64,000 nucleotides of DNA from the NCBI GenBank assembly GCA_023409995.1, contig JAEYQN010000031.1:1-64000 (forward strand), written 5' to 3'. Both the position numbers and the translations under genes were made by a program. The DNA is from Cyanobacteria bacterium OH_CBB_238 (GTDB taxonomy: Bacteria > Cyanobacteriota > Vampirovibrionia > Gastranaerophilales > Gastranaerophilaceae). This document shows positions 42,447 through 50,521 of the stretch, in pieces (positions within the stretch are counted from its first letter, which is position 1; each line of letters opens with the position of its first letter). The notes beneath the pieces are model-generated. The model was not told the DNA's origin. It made no database searches and worked only from the letters and a program-made list of their open reading frames with translations.

Positions 42447-43325
42447 TTAAAGATTCCATTCTGGGCTAAGTTTTCCAAATTTTATATTATTGTAAAAATA
42501 AGTTAAAATTTGATATGCATTGTAGCCTTGTTGAGCTAAATTATTAGCGCCATACTGGCTCATGCCTATCCCATGTCCCATCTTTTTTATCCCATCGTCA
42601 AAGGACGGAACTGATCTGAGATATGGCAAATCTCTATTCCATAGATTTCCAGAATTATTTGTTTGTCCTCCAGCGCTGGCACAGTAGTATGCAGGAATAA
42701 CTTTTCTATTATATGTTACAACGATTCCTTGCGTCTCTGCTACCGCTTTGTTGGTATGAATGGTTTCTGATGTTGCGCCGCCATATGCTTGGTCTTCCGT
42801 GTTGTCTTTTAGGTCAAAGCCCCTGGTTGCTCTTTTTCCTAAATTTGCAACAGCGTAGCTTCTCGCAGCAATTGCTTGGGCTTTTAGTGCTTCAGCATTC
42901 CACCTTGAAGGCATTTCAGAAGGAACAACGCCCATAATATATTCTTCTAATGGTAAATAATTGATTATTGTTAGAGAGTTTTGTTGGTTTGAAACAATGA
43001 ATTCGCCCCTATACCATCTTTTTTTTGTTGATAGAAAACCAGCTTGGCTTGGTTTTATAACTATTGCATCAGTTCCTAAGTCGTAATATTTGTGATTGAC
43101 TTCCATTGTGATGCTATTTCCGTAAGCTTTTATATTGTATAGTTGCATTGGTTCTATCAGATACAATTGTCTATTTGTGTGCTGATTAATAACTTGCGCT
43201 CTTACTGATGATGCAACATAGGTTTTATCAACATCTGTGTAAAGTCCAATTTTAACTGCCTCGGCTCTTTGGTTTTGTGCGCAGATTGCAATAAAAAATA
43301 TAAATATTAATAAAATTCTTTTCAT
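42447..43325 (-). CDS. Short SpoIID/LytB-domain exported protein
   Basis: About 292 aa, a SpoIID-type peptidoglycan lytic protein. A signal peptide (MKRILLIFIFFIAICA) precedes YLPLEEYIMGVVPSEMPSRW, with the catalytic Glu in PSEMP, then ALKAQAIAARSYA, AYYCASAGGQT and GHGIGMSQYGA. In typical SpoIID proteins about 60-80 residues lie between the YLRSV segment and GHGxGMSQ; here only about 13 do, so this domain is shortened. I start at the ATG at 43325, which gives a standard signal peptide; one at 43343 adds six residues. Neither has a strong Shine-Dalgarno. Confidence 0.85.
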   Translation of the reverse strand: MKRILLIFIFFIAICAQNQRAEAVKIGLYTDVDKTYVASSVRAQVINQHTNRQLYLIEPMQLYNIKAYGNSITMEVNHKYYDLGTDAIVIKPSQAGFLSTKKRWYRGEFIVSNQQNSLTIINYLPLEEYIMGVVPSEMPSRWNAEALKAQAIAARSYAVANLGKRATRGFDLKDNTEDQAYGGATSETIHTNKAVAETQGIVVTYNRKVIPAYYCASAGGQTNNSGNLWNRDLPYLRSVPSFDDGIKKMGHGIGMSQYGANNLAQQGYNAYQILTYFYNNIKFGKLSPEWNL

Positions 43326-43357
43326 ATTCCGACATGTACTCATAACTAAACTTTTAT

Positions 43358-43657
43358 TTATATATATTCAGCACTTTCTAATAGTTGGATTACATCAATG
43401 GATATTTCTTTTCTTAGCTCAGCTGATGAATGTAATAAGTATTCCATAGCTTCTGACAAAATTTTGTCTTCGTCATACCATCTTTTGAACGTTTTATTTA
43501 GTTTCGAAAAAAAACCGCTAGGTATTTCTACTCGGTTTTCTTTTGCAATTTTAATTATGCCATTAGCTGCCAATATTTTTTGTTTTGTTGATGAATTTTT
43601 TAGCAAACTTACAGCTAAACTTACAGTTGGATCTTTATCGTACCATCTTTGTTTCAT
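43358..43657 (-). CDS. RWYD-motif repeat protein, second copy
   Basis: A 99-aa protein with RWYDKDP at residues 4-10 and RWYDEDK at 59-65, each followed by a helix with an A-x-x-LL-type pattern. Together with the gene at 19491 it shows a family of short proteins with two copies of the same 60-residue module. It lies upstream of the spoIID-like gene and is divergent from the flagellar operon, with no shared genes with the first locus. No function is known to me; a shared binding partner is possible. Confidence 0.7.
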   Translation of the reverse strand: MKQRWYDKDPTVSLAVSLLKNSSTKQKILAANGIIKIAKENRVEIPSGFFSKLNKTFKRWYDEDKILSEAMEYLLHSSAELRKEISIDVIQLLESAEYI

Positions 43658-43773
43658 TTGTAATCTCCAAATTCATTCTATCACATATATCTGAGAATAA
43701 TTTATAAAATAATACACATGATGTAGGTAATGTTCCATTAAATAACTGATTTATAACTCTTAGATGATTTATT

Positions 43774-43801
43774 TTGACTTTTAATCCGTTAACATTAATA
43801 A
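43774..43801 (+). promoter_or_regulatory. Possible flagellar operon promoter
   Basis: TTGACT at 43774-43779, then TAATAA (16-nt spacer) or AATAAA (17-nt). The -10 match is poor. The 171-nt gap 43658-43828 contains no sigma-54 or sigma-28 consensus that I can find, so the flagellar operon start remains unproven. Confidence 0.3.
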
Positions 43802-43828
43802 ATAAATGTATGGTATAAGGAAAGTTTT

Positions 43829-44524
43829 ATGTACTTACGCGGCGGTGTGAACTTTTTAGAAAACGGACTTACTGCAAATTTGCGGGCAATGCATTTGGAT
43901 ACTGAAATTATGGCAGTTACCAATGATAACATTAATGGATTTGACAAAATCGGTTATCAGCGCAAGGCGCCAGTTGTATCTTCTTTTGCAGAATTTATGG
44001 GTGTGCATGCTCTTTCGACAGCTACGGATAATACTGTTGGTAGATTGGGTATGTCAGATAATCCTTTAGATCTTGCGTTGGCCAATAAAGGGTATTTTCA
44101 AAGTGTTGATAAAAATGGATCAGTAAAGCTTTCTAGGGACGGTCGCTTCAAGTTGGACAATAACGGAAATCTAATTACATTGAATAATGAACGAGTACTT
44201 GCAAATGATGGAACTACAATTAAATTGCCTTTTCTTCCAGAAAAACTAAATGATGTAAAAATTGATTTTGATGGCAATATTAGAGTTATAAATAGAAAAA
44301 CAAATAAACAGCAATATGTTTCTACTCTGTCGGTTGTTACCGATAATGGGGTTGCGGTTATAGAGCCTAATGTTCGTCAAGGATATAACGAATTTTCTAA
44401 CGTTTCATTGGCTACAGAGTTTATGGAAGCTGTTCCTGTTATGAGAAATTTTGATGCAAATAGAATATTGTATCAAATGCAAAAATCGACACTTACAAAA
44501 GCAATTCAGCAATTAGGTGGTTAA
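43829..44524 (+). CDS. Flagellar rod/hook family protein (FlgF/FlgG-like)
   Basis: A 231-aa protein of the FlgE/F/G family. The N-terminal helix (LENGLTANLRAMHLDTEIMAVTNDNIN) replaces the usual DV-x-ANNLAN-x-N-T-x-G form. The middle shows NPLDLALANKGYFQ and LSRDGRFKLDNNGNLI, the conserved rod-protein D1 segment, and the C-terminal helix ends NRILYQMQKSTLTKAIQQL. These proteins are exported through the flagellar type III system and polymerise in the rod or hook. It is the first gene of the flagellar operon; AAGGAAAG precedes the ATG. FlgF is slightly favoured over FlgG. Confidence 0.75.
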   Translation: MYLRGGVNFLENGLTANLRAMHLDTEIMAVTNDNINGFDKIGYQRKAPVVSSFAEFMGVHALSTATDNTVGRLGMSDNPLDLALANKGYFQSVDKNGSVKLSRDGRFKLDNNGNLITLNNERVLANDGTTIKLPFLPEKLNDVKIDFDGNIRVINRKTNKQQYVSTLSVVTDNGVAVIEPNVRQGYNEFSNVSLATEFMEAVPVMRNFDANRILYQMQKSTLTKAIQQLGG

Positions 44525-44537
44525 TAAGAGGTAAGTT

Positions 44538-45251
44538 ATGACAACTTTTCAAGGATTAATTAGAAAAAATATTGTTAATACAAATACACAATTTGATAGA
44601 TTGGGGTATGTTACAACTAATGTAGCTAACTATAATACAGTTGGCTACAAGTCAGTTAGGTTTGAGCAGTATTTAGATGAAAATGGCTATTTGGATGGTG
44701 TTTTAAGATCCGATTATTCTGCCGGTCCTGCGATGTTAACAGAGCAGAAATTTGATGTTTCTATAACCGGTACAGGTTTTATTCCTGTGACTTCAAAAAC
44801 CGGAGATGTGAAATATACCAGAGAAGGTTCATTTGCTCTTAATAATGATGGGTATATTGTTACTAATGATGGATACTTGGTTGGTGACGGAATAAAAATT
44901 CCTGCTAACTATTATGATGTAAGAATTAAAAAAGATGGTAGAGTTGCCGTTGTCCCTGAAAATGGCGCAAAAGAACAAGTTGTAGGAAAAATTCCTCTAG
45001 TTAACTTTAATAATCCTGAAGGACTAAAAGCAATTGATGGAAATAAGTATTTAGCAACTGAAAACTCAGGAGAGCCAATATTAATTAAAAATCCAAAATG
45101 CATACAACAAGGGGCTTTGGAGCGTTCAAATGTGAACCTATATAATGAAGTCAATGATGTAATGCGAATGAATGCATCCATGCTTGCAAGTTTTAAATTA
45201 ATGAAAACGATTGATGACATGTACAATAAATCTATTAACATGAATCAATAG
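44538..45251 (+). CDS. flgG: Flagellar rod protein FlgG/FlgF-like
   Basis: A 237-aa second member of the rod/hook family. It has RLGYVTTNVANYNTVGYKSVRFEQYL, an ANNxANxNTxGYK-type motif, then ITGTGFIPVTSKTGDVKYTREGSFALNNDGYIV read across the D1 region. A variable centre follows, and the C-terminal QQGALERSNVNLYNEVNDVM is the typical end helix. It follows the first rod protein by 13 nt. The two may be a FlgF/FlgG pair; which is distal is not decided by sequence. Confidence 0.8.
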   Translation: MTTFQGLIRKNIVNTNTQFDRLGYVTTNVANYNTVGYKSVRFEQYLDENGYLDGVLRSDYSAGPAMLTEQKFDVSITGTGFIPVTSKTGDVKYTREGSFALNNDGYIVTNDGYLVGDGIKIPANYYDVRIKKDGRVAVVPENGAKEQVVGKIPLVNFNNPEGLKAIDGNKYLATENSGEPILIKNPKCIQQGALERSNVNLYNEVNDVMRMNASMLASFKLMKTIDDMYNKSINMNQ

Positions 45252-45263
45252 TGAGGTTGAATA

Positions 45264-45611
45264 ATGTATACGCCAAGTGATTCTTTTGGAAAAGTAAATT
45301 TAATAATGGATCTGGTTACTCAAAGACAAAGTGCTTTGAGTGCAAATTTGGCAAATATTGATACACCTGGCTATGTTAGAAAAGATATTAGTTTTGGTCA
45401 GTATTTGGGCTCTATGAATAGCCCTTTGGAGACAGAATTGTCTTCTAAACTTGGACCTTCTGCAATTATTCAAGATAGAGAACCGGGTCCAATAGACCCG
45501 GCCAGAGAATTAACAGAAATGCAAAAAAACTCCATTTTATATACGGTGGCAACTAGACAAATGACCACTATAATAAATGAAATGAAAACAGTAATTAATG
45601 TAGGATCATAA
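45264..45611 (+). CDS. flgB: Flagellar basal-body rod protein FlgB
   Basis: A 115-aa proximal rod protein. The LSANLANIDTPGYVRKDISFGQYL segment is the FlgB/FlgC-type motif, and the C terminus (ILYTVATRQMTTIINEMKTVINVGS) forms the second helix. FlgB starts rod assembly next to FliE. It lies 2 nt upstream of flgC. Confidence 0.92.
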   Translation: MYTPSDSFGKVNLIMDLVTQRQSALSANLANIDTPGYVRKDISFGQYLGSMNSPLETELSSKLGPSAIIQDREPGPIDPARELTEMQKNSILYTVATRQMTTIINEMKTVINVGS

Positions 45612-45613
45612 TT

Positions 45614-46057
45614 ATGGGATTAATGGATTCGCTCGATATAGGGGCAAAAAGTTTAAGAGTTCACGGAAAACGTTTGGATATCAGTGCTAAGAATATAGCA
45701 AATATTGATACCCCAAACTATGTTAGAAAAATTCCTGTATTGAATGCTACAGACAATTTATCTTTTGCTGGAGTAATGAACTCAATGAAAGAAGATGCTT
45801 TTGGAACCGGCTCAATTCCCTTTTTGCAAGGTGGAGTTACTATGTCAGGAGTAGTTGAAGACCCGACATTAGGTGATAGAATATACCGACCAGGGCATCC
45901 AGATGCAGATAAAAATGGATATATAAGAACATCAAACGTTAATCCTATGGTAGAAATCGCTGATGCATCAATTGCTCAAAGAGCTTATGAGGCAAACTTG
46001 GCAGTAATTACCATTACAAAATCAATGGCTGAAAGAGCAGCTCAAATAGGTTCTTAA
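45614..46057 (+). CDS. flgC: Flagellar basal-body rod protein FlgC
   Basis: A 147-aa proximal rod protein. Typical are LDISAKNIANIDTPNYVRK near the N terminus and NVNPMVEIADASIAQRAYEANLAVI near the end, the FlgC signature with a coiled C terminus. It is translated 2 nt after flgB, and fliE is downstream past a lytic transglycosylase gene. Confidence 0.94.
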   Translation: MGLMDSLDIGAKSLRVHGKRLDISAKNIANIDTPNYVRKIPVLNATDNLSFAGVMNSMKEDAFGTGSIPFLQGGVTMSGVVEDPTLGDRIYRPGHPDADKNGYIRTSNVNPMVEIADASIAQRAYEANLAVITITKSMAERAAQIGS

Positions 46058-46100
46058 TAATAGATTAGGTTAAAAAATTATAGGGTAGGGTAGTAGGTAC

Positions 46101-46724
46101 GTGTTTTCACAAAAAATACAAGGTTTAATAGAATCAAGTGGCAAGGATGCAGCACTTCAGCGAGTATCTCAGCTGAATAATTATGTAGAAGGTTTGAATA
46201 AGTCAGTACTTTCCTCTCCTGCAGACAACACAGTTAAGTCTTTTGATGATGTGATGAAGACAAGTAAATTGTCGGATTCAAAATTTAATGTCCTGAATAC
46301 TGAGGCAATAAAAGAGGCTTCAAATGCTACAGGAAACAAATACTCTAAGTCACAAATATTAAATATAATATCTAATGTTTCAAAAAAATATGGTGTTGAT
46401 GAAAAACTAGTTCAAGCTTTAGTTAAGCAAGAATCAGGTTTTAGACATGATGCAGTTTCTCATTGCGGCGCGATGGGGCTAATGCAATTAATGCCAGCAA
46501 CCGCAAAAGGTTTAGGCGTTGTTGATCCATTTGATCCTATTCAAAATATAGAGGGTGGGGTTAAATATTTAAAATCAAAACTAAAAAAATATAATGGGAA
46601 TTTAGTTTTGGCTCTGGCTTCATATAATGCTGGATCGGGAAATGTTGAGAAATATAATGGAGTCCCTCCATTTAAAGAAACTCAAAATTATGTAAAAAGT
46701 ATATTAGCGAATTATTTAGGTTAG
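46101..46724 (+). CDS. Flagellar lytic transglycosylase (SLT domain)
   Basis: A 207-aa lytic transglycosylase. The N-terminal ~85 residues are variable and lack a signal peptide. The SLT domain has E111 in KQESGFRHDAVS, GAMGLMQLMPATAKGLG and ALASYNAGSGNV. With no Sec signal and a place between flgC and fliE, it is probably exported by the flagellar apparatus to open peptidoglycan for the rod, the role of FlgJ in other bacteria. The start is GTG at 46101. Confidence 0.88.
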   Translation: MFSQKIQGLIESSGKDAALQRVSQLNNYVEGLNKSVLSSPADNTVKSFDDVMKTSKLSDSKFNVLNTEAIKEASNATGNKYSKSQILNIISNVSKKYGVDEKLVQALVKQESGFRHDAVSHCGAMGLMQLMPATAKGLGVVDPFDPIQNIEGGVKYLKSKLKKYNGNLVLALASYNAGSGNVEKYNGVPPFKETQNYVKSILANYLG

Positions 46725-46734
46725 GATACATAAA

Positions 46735-47073
46735 ATGATAGACAAAAAATTAGTTCCAAACATTGATGTTTTTTCAAGAATCGAACCTTCAAAGTATACC
46801 GACATGGGCATTGAAGGTATGAGAGTAAAAGGAATAGAACAACCTGAGACCAATAACTTTAAGGCTGTTTTTTCTGGACTTGTTGAAAATCTAAATTCGG
46901 ATTTAGCAAAACCACAAGAACTCATGAAAGATCAAATGATGGGAAATGAAAACGTAGATGTTCATGACATCATTACTGCAATGAATAAAGCTGAAATTGG
47001 AATAAATGTTGCTACAAAAATTACAACAAAAGTCATTCAAACGTATGATAAAATCATGCAAATTTCGATATAA
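46735..47073 (+). CDS. fliE: Flagellar hook-basal body complex protein FliE
   Basis: A 112-aa FliE, joining the MS ring and the rod. The C-terminal MNKAEIGINVATKITTKVIQTYDKIMQISI is the FliE helix. The first half is variable with a FKAVFSGLVENLN segment. It follows the transglycosylase by 10 nt. The next gene, fliF, comes after a 136-nt gap with a perfect -10 box. Confidence 0.92.
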   Translation: MIDKKLVPNIDVFSRIEPSKYTDMGIEGMRVKGIEQPETNNFKAVFSGLVENLNSDLAKPQELMKDQMMGNENVDVHDIITAMNKAEIGINVATKITTKVIQTYDKIMQISI

Positions 47074-47098
47074 TCTTACCCTATTATAAAAATGATAG

Positions 47099-47131
47099 TA
47101 TAATATGTACTATAAGCTAGACATGAGTCTA
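47099..47131 (+). promoter_or_regulatory. Possible fliF promoter and leader hairpin
   Basis: A perfect TATAAT at 47099-47104, without a good -35 (TTACCC 17 nt upstream), would start a leader of about 100 nt before fliF. The leader begins with a 5-bp hairpin TAGAC/GTCTA at 47118-47131 followed by a short T run. No riboswitch is recognised in 47074-47209. Confidence 0.35.
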
Positions 47132-47209
47132 TTTTATTATTAAATAAAGCATGGGGTAGGAAGTGATTTCTAAGTGTAGTCACTATAAATAATTGAAGAT
47201 AGATTAAGG

Positions 47210-48871
47210 ATGAATTTTCAAGAGTTACTAAAAAATAAGAATGTATTGTATGCAGTTATTGGAGTTGCTATAGTTATTGTTGCAATAATTTTTAGTATGA
47301 TAATGGTTTCTGCCACAAAAAATGGAGCATCCCCAGATAAAGTAAAGGAAGAAAAAGTCATCCAAGAAGACTCTGTTTTGTTGACTACAGACAATATTGG
47401 TAAAGCTTTAGAAATTCAATCTTTGCTTGCGTCAAAGGGTATTGATGCACAAAGAGTTATGAATGGTACCAAATCAGATATAGTATTAAAGGGAAAAACT
47501 TATACGCAATCGAATAAGGATGTTGCTTTACTGTCTATAGTTCAGAGTGGGCTCATGGATCAGTATGTTGGCTTGGAAATATTTGATAAAGGTGATTTTA
47601 CTTCAACGAGAGAAGATAAAAGAATTAGATTATCAAGAGCTATAAATGGTGAGTTAGCAAGACTTATAAGAAAAATTGACCCGATTGACAATGCATCTGT
47701 CTTTGTATCAATTCCGGATACGTCTATGTTCGCTCAAGATCAAAAACCAATTACAGCTACTGTTCAGGTTGTTATTCCTAGCGGTACAAAACTTGATCAA
47801 TCAAAGGTTAAAACTATTGAAAATCTTTTACTGGGGAGTGTTACCGGTTTATTATCTGAAAATATATCAATAACAGATACTAATGGTAATGTTTATCATA
47901 GCTTGATAAGTGCTACAGATGATCAGCTTTCAAGGTTGGAAGAAAATGATCAGTATATGCAATCAAAAGTAGCCTCTCAATTAGACAGACTTTTGGGTAA
48001 AGGAAACTACGTTGCAACAGTTAGTACCTTTTTGAGACAAGTTCCAATCGAACGCTCTAGTATTGAATATAATCCAAACCAGAAAACAGCTGTATCAGAG
48101 CAGACATTCACTGAAGGCTTAGGCGATAATACTCAGGATTCAAATAAAGGATTAAATGCAGTCAGTGTTTATCTACCTAATGGATTACCTTCTAATGGTA
48201 GTGATTCTTCCCAAAATAGAAGTTATTCAAGAGTTGCTAAAGAGACTCAATATGGAGTCTCAAAAACTCAAACAAACGAATATATAAAGCCAGGTGTTAT
48301 TGAAGAAATATCAATAGCTATAACCATAGATGAATCAGCAATTCCTGCAAATATTTCAGAGCAAGAATTAAAGGCTTTAATAGCGAGAGCCGCTTCTCCA
48401 AAGGTTAATCCTGATAATGTTTCAATAGCATATTCTGATTCTATTGAACCATATCTAGCTTCTGATAGACCAACAACCTTGCCCAAGCCAGATCAAACAG
48501 GAAATCCTTGGTGGATTGCAATTGCGCTTCTTTGTTCAGGGTTAGTTGTCGGCCTTGTATTTATTTCTAAAAAGGTAAAAGCTTCAGCTAGACAACAAGA
48601 AGAAGAACTCCAAATGTTAAAAGAGAAAACACAAGTTCAGGAAAAACAGTTAAGAGATGTTAATTTGAAAGCCGCAGAACTTATTGAAAGACAGGCTCAG
48701 ATGGCTCAAGGTTTGCTCGAACAGCAACAACAAACACAAAACCAAATTACAAGAAGTCCTGCAGCTATTGAAGATTTGAAAAATACAATTAGTGATGTGT
48801 CTTCTGATATAGCGTTTGCAGCGGATGATGAAGTAATAGAACATTTGAAAAGTTGGATTGAAAAATCGTAG
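47210..48871 (+). CDS. fliF: Flagellar M-ring protein FliF
   Basis: FliF forms the MS ring in the inner membrane, the base of the flagellum. At 553 aa, TM1 is at about 13-34 (VIGVAIVIVAIIFSMIMV), the YscJ/FliF domain follows (KALEIQSLLASKGIDAQ; GELARLIRKIDPIDNASVFVSIP), and TM2 lies near 435-455. The cytoplasmic tail (about 460-553) is coiled-coil and Gln-rich, ending VIEHLKSWIEKS, which should contact FliG. The start ATG follows AAGG. Confidence 0.95.
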   Translation: MNFQELLKNKNVLYAVIGVAIVIVAIIFSMIMVSATKNGASPDKVKEEKVIQEDSVLLTTDNIGKALEIQSLLASKGIDAQRVMNGTKSDIVLKGKTYTQSNKDVALLSIVQSGLMDQYVGLEIFDKGDFTSTREDKRIRLSRAINGELARLIRKIDPIDNASVFVSIPDTSMFAQDQKPITATVQVVIPSGTKLDQSKVKTIENLLLGSVTGLLSENISITDTNGNVYHSLISATDDQLSRLEENDQYMQSKVASQLDRLLGKGNYVATVSTFLRQVPIERSSIEYNPNQKTAVSEQTFTEGLGDNTQDSNKGLNAVSVYLPNGLPSNGSDSSQNRSYSRVAKETQYGVSKTQTNEYIKPGVIEEISIAITIDESAIPANISEQELKALIARAASPKVNPDNVSIAYSDSIEPYLASDRPTTLPKPDQTGNPWWIAIALLCSGLVVGLVFISKKVKASARQQEEELQMLKEKTQVQEKQLRDVNLKAAELIERQAQMAQGLLEQQQQTQNQITRSPAAIEDLKNTISDVSSDIAFAADDEVIEHLKSWIEKS

Positions 48872-48885
48872 ACGGAGGAAATTCT

Positions 48886-49833
48886 TTGCCAATAGAGGGG
48901 TTTGATTATAAGCAATTTTCCGCAGGCTTAGCTCAACAGGCTAAGGCTGTTTTGCCGCCTGATCTTTCTGAGGAAGATAAAAAATACGTAGTTAGTATTG
49001 TAAATAACTTCTGTTTTTTGGCTGGAGAGGCATTAAGCAATGACAATACAATAAAGTTTGATGTTGATGATGCTTCTGTTGTTACCCAATTTATTGGAGA
49101 ATGGACATTTCATAAGTCAGTAGATTTGATTAGGGGTAAGATAGATCCTCAGTTTAGAGATTCAGTCTTGCAAAAAGTTGCATTTACTGTTTTTGAGATA
49201 GCAAAACAAGCTATAATTAAAAAATTACCACAGCCACAAATGGTTGGATTAGTGGAACATCATGTTAAAAAAGTTTTTTCAGAAGCTTTAGCTGATTTAG
49301 AAAAAAAGGGCGCCCTATCCCAAGAACAAGTTAATTTAGCGGCTCAGCAATCAAACATTGATGAAATGGCAAAGGCTGATGATGAAGCTATAGCAAGTGC
49401 CAGTGATGCAAAAATATTAAAACTTGCTGCTTTTGCAATGATTCTGCGGCAGATGCCAAATGATAAAGTTGGAGTTATTTTGAATAAATTTTCACCAACT
49501 GATGCAAAAGTTTTGATTCAGTATATGCAAATGGATGACTTGGAAACAAAACTGGATTCGGGAATTGTTATGAAATGCTTGCAAGAGATTAAGACAACGC
49601 TACCAGAACCGAAGAAGGTAAATATAAACAAAACACTGGGTAACTTTAGCAAGATTCTTGCCAGTGCAGACATGAGTCTATTGCAGGAAATTATTGGAGA
49701 TGAGAGACCTATTATTAGGGACTTTATACTAGACTCTGATTTCCATGAATCGCGGAATATGTCTCCTTGGCTAATTCAGTTAATTTGTAAGCACGTAGAA
49801 GAAAAGATCAATGATTATAAAAAAGAAGCGTAA
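48886..49833 (+). CDS. Divergent FliG-like flagellar switch protein
   Basis: A 315-aa, helical, acidic protein located where fliG always lies, between fliF and fliH. Residues about 180-240 (LKLAAFAMILRQMPNDKVGVILNKFSPTDAKVLIQYM) resemble a FliG armadillo-like middle domain. The classical EHPQ motif and the C-terminal torque helix with alternating charged residues are not recognisable. Start: TTG at 48886 with GGAGG five nt upstream. FliG links FliF to the rotor and stator; this protein might do so in an altered form or the true FliG may be encoded elsewhere. The last 23 nt overlap fliH. Confidence 0.6.
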   Translation: MPIEGFDYKQFSAGLAQQAKAVLPPDLSEEDKKYVVSIVNNFCFLAGEALSNDNTIKFDVDDASVVTQFIGEWTFHKSVDLIRGKIDPQFRDSVLQKVAFTVFEIAKQAIIKKLPQPQMVGLVEHHVKKVFSEALADLEKKGALSQEQVNLAAQQSNIDEMAKADDEAIASASDAKILKLAAFAMILRQMPNDKVGVILNKFSPTDAKVLIQYMQMDDLETKLDSGIVMKCLQEIKTTLPEPKKVNINKTLGNFSKILASADMSLLQEIIGDERPIIRDFILDSDFHESRNMSPWLIQLICKHVEEKINDYKKEA

Positions 49834-50512
49834 TCAAGATAGTCAAAACATTCCAGAGCAGCCTCAGTCAAAGCAAGATACAACTGAGGAATCTGCTGAT
49901 GACGAAATTTTTTCTAAAATAAACATTGATAATATAAATTTTGATCAGAGAGCGGAAAGAAGACAAGGTAGTCGCAGAAGGGGCTATAGAAGGATTGATG
50001 ATCGTAATCTTGTATCTAGAGCGCAAGAAGAAGCTATTTCTATAAAAGAAATGGCTGCCAAAGAAGGTCACAAAATTGGTATTGAGGCGGCTAAGGGGGA
50101 CATTGAAAACCTAAGAGCAGCTATAGATGAATTCTTTAGTTACAAACATAAAGTCTATGAAGAACTCTCTAGTGGTGTGTTGGATGTTTCTCTTGAAATT
50201 GCGAAAAAAATCCTTAATTCTGAGTTAGAGACAAATAATGAAGCATTATTAAACATTATTAACGAGGTGTTAAATAACCATGCAAAGGGTGAAAATAGAA
50301 TAACAATAAAGGTTATGCCTAATAATGTTGAGTTTGTGCGCGAACATGTGCCTGATATTTTGTCAAATACTCAATTTGAGGCTAAAATAGTAGTAGTTTC
50401 TGATGATTCAATCAAGCTTGGTGGAGTTATTGTTGAAACTAGTAACGGAGTAGTTGATGCTTCTATAGAAACTCAGTTGTCAGTGATTCAGGAAGCTTTT
50501 AAGAAAATCTAA
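49811..50512 (+). CDS. fliH: Flagellar assembly protein FliH
   Basis: A 233-aa FliH/SctL homologue, which holds the FliI ATPase and regulates it. The N terminus is disordered and charged (QRAERRQGSRRRGYRR). A helical segment (EEAISIKEMAAKEGHKIGIEAAKGD) matches the FliH repeat region and the C-terminal domain (VLDVSLEIAKKILNSEL; IVVVSDDSIKLGGVIVETSNGVVDASIETQL) is the FliH conserved end. It overlaps the fliG-like gene by 23 nt and is followed 9 nt later by flhA. Confidence 0.88.
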   Translation: MIIKKKRNQDSQNIPEQPQSKQDTTEESADDEIFSKINIDNINFDQRAERRQGSRRRGYRRIDDRNLVSRAQEEAISIKEMAAKEGHKIGIEAAKGDIENLRAAIDEFFSYKHKVYEELSSGVLDVSLEIAKKILNSELETNNEALLNIINEVLNNHAKGENRITIKVMPNNVEFVREHVPDILSNTQFEAKIVVVSDDSIKLGGVIVETSNGVVDASIETQLSVIQEAFKKI

Positions 50513-50521
50513 GGGGATAAA

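Noticed and set aside
47119-47133. 15-nt exact repeat with the fliG-like gene (49668-49682)
   Set aside because: One such match is expected by chance in an AT-rich 64-kb window, and one copy is inside coding sequence.
47074-47209. c-di-GMP (GEMM) riboswitch in the fliF leader
   Set aside because: The conserved GEMM stems and tetraloop receptor are not found; only a small 5-bp hairpin.
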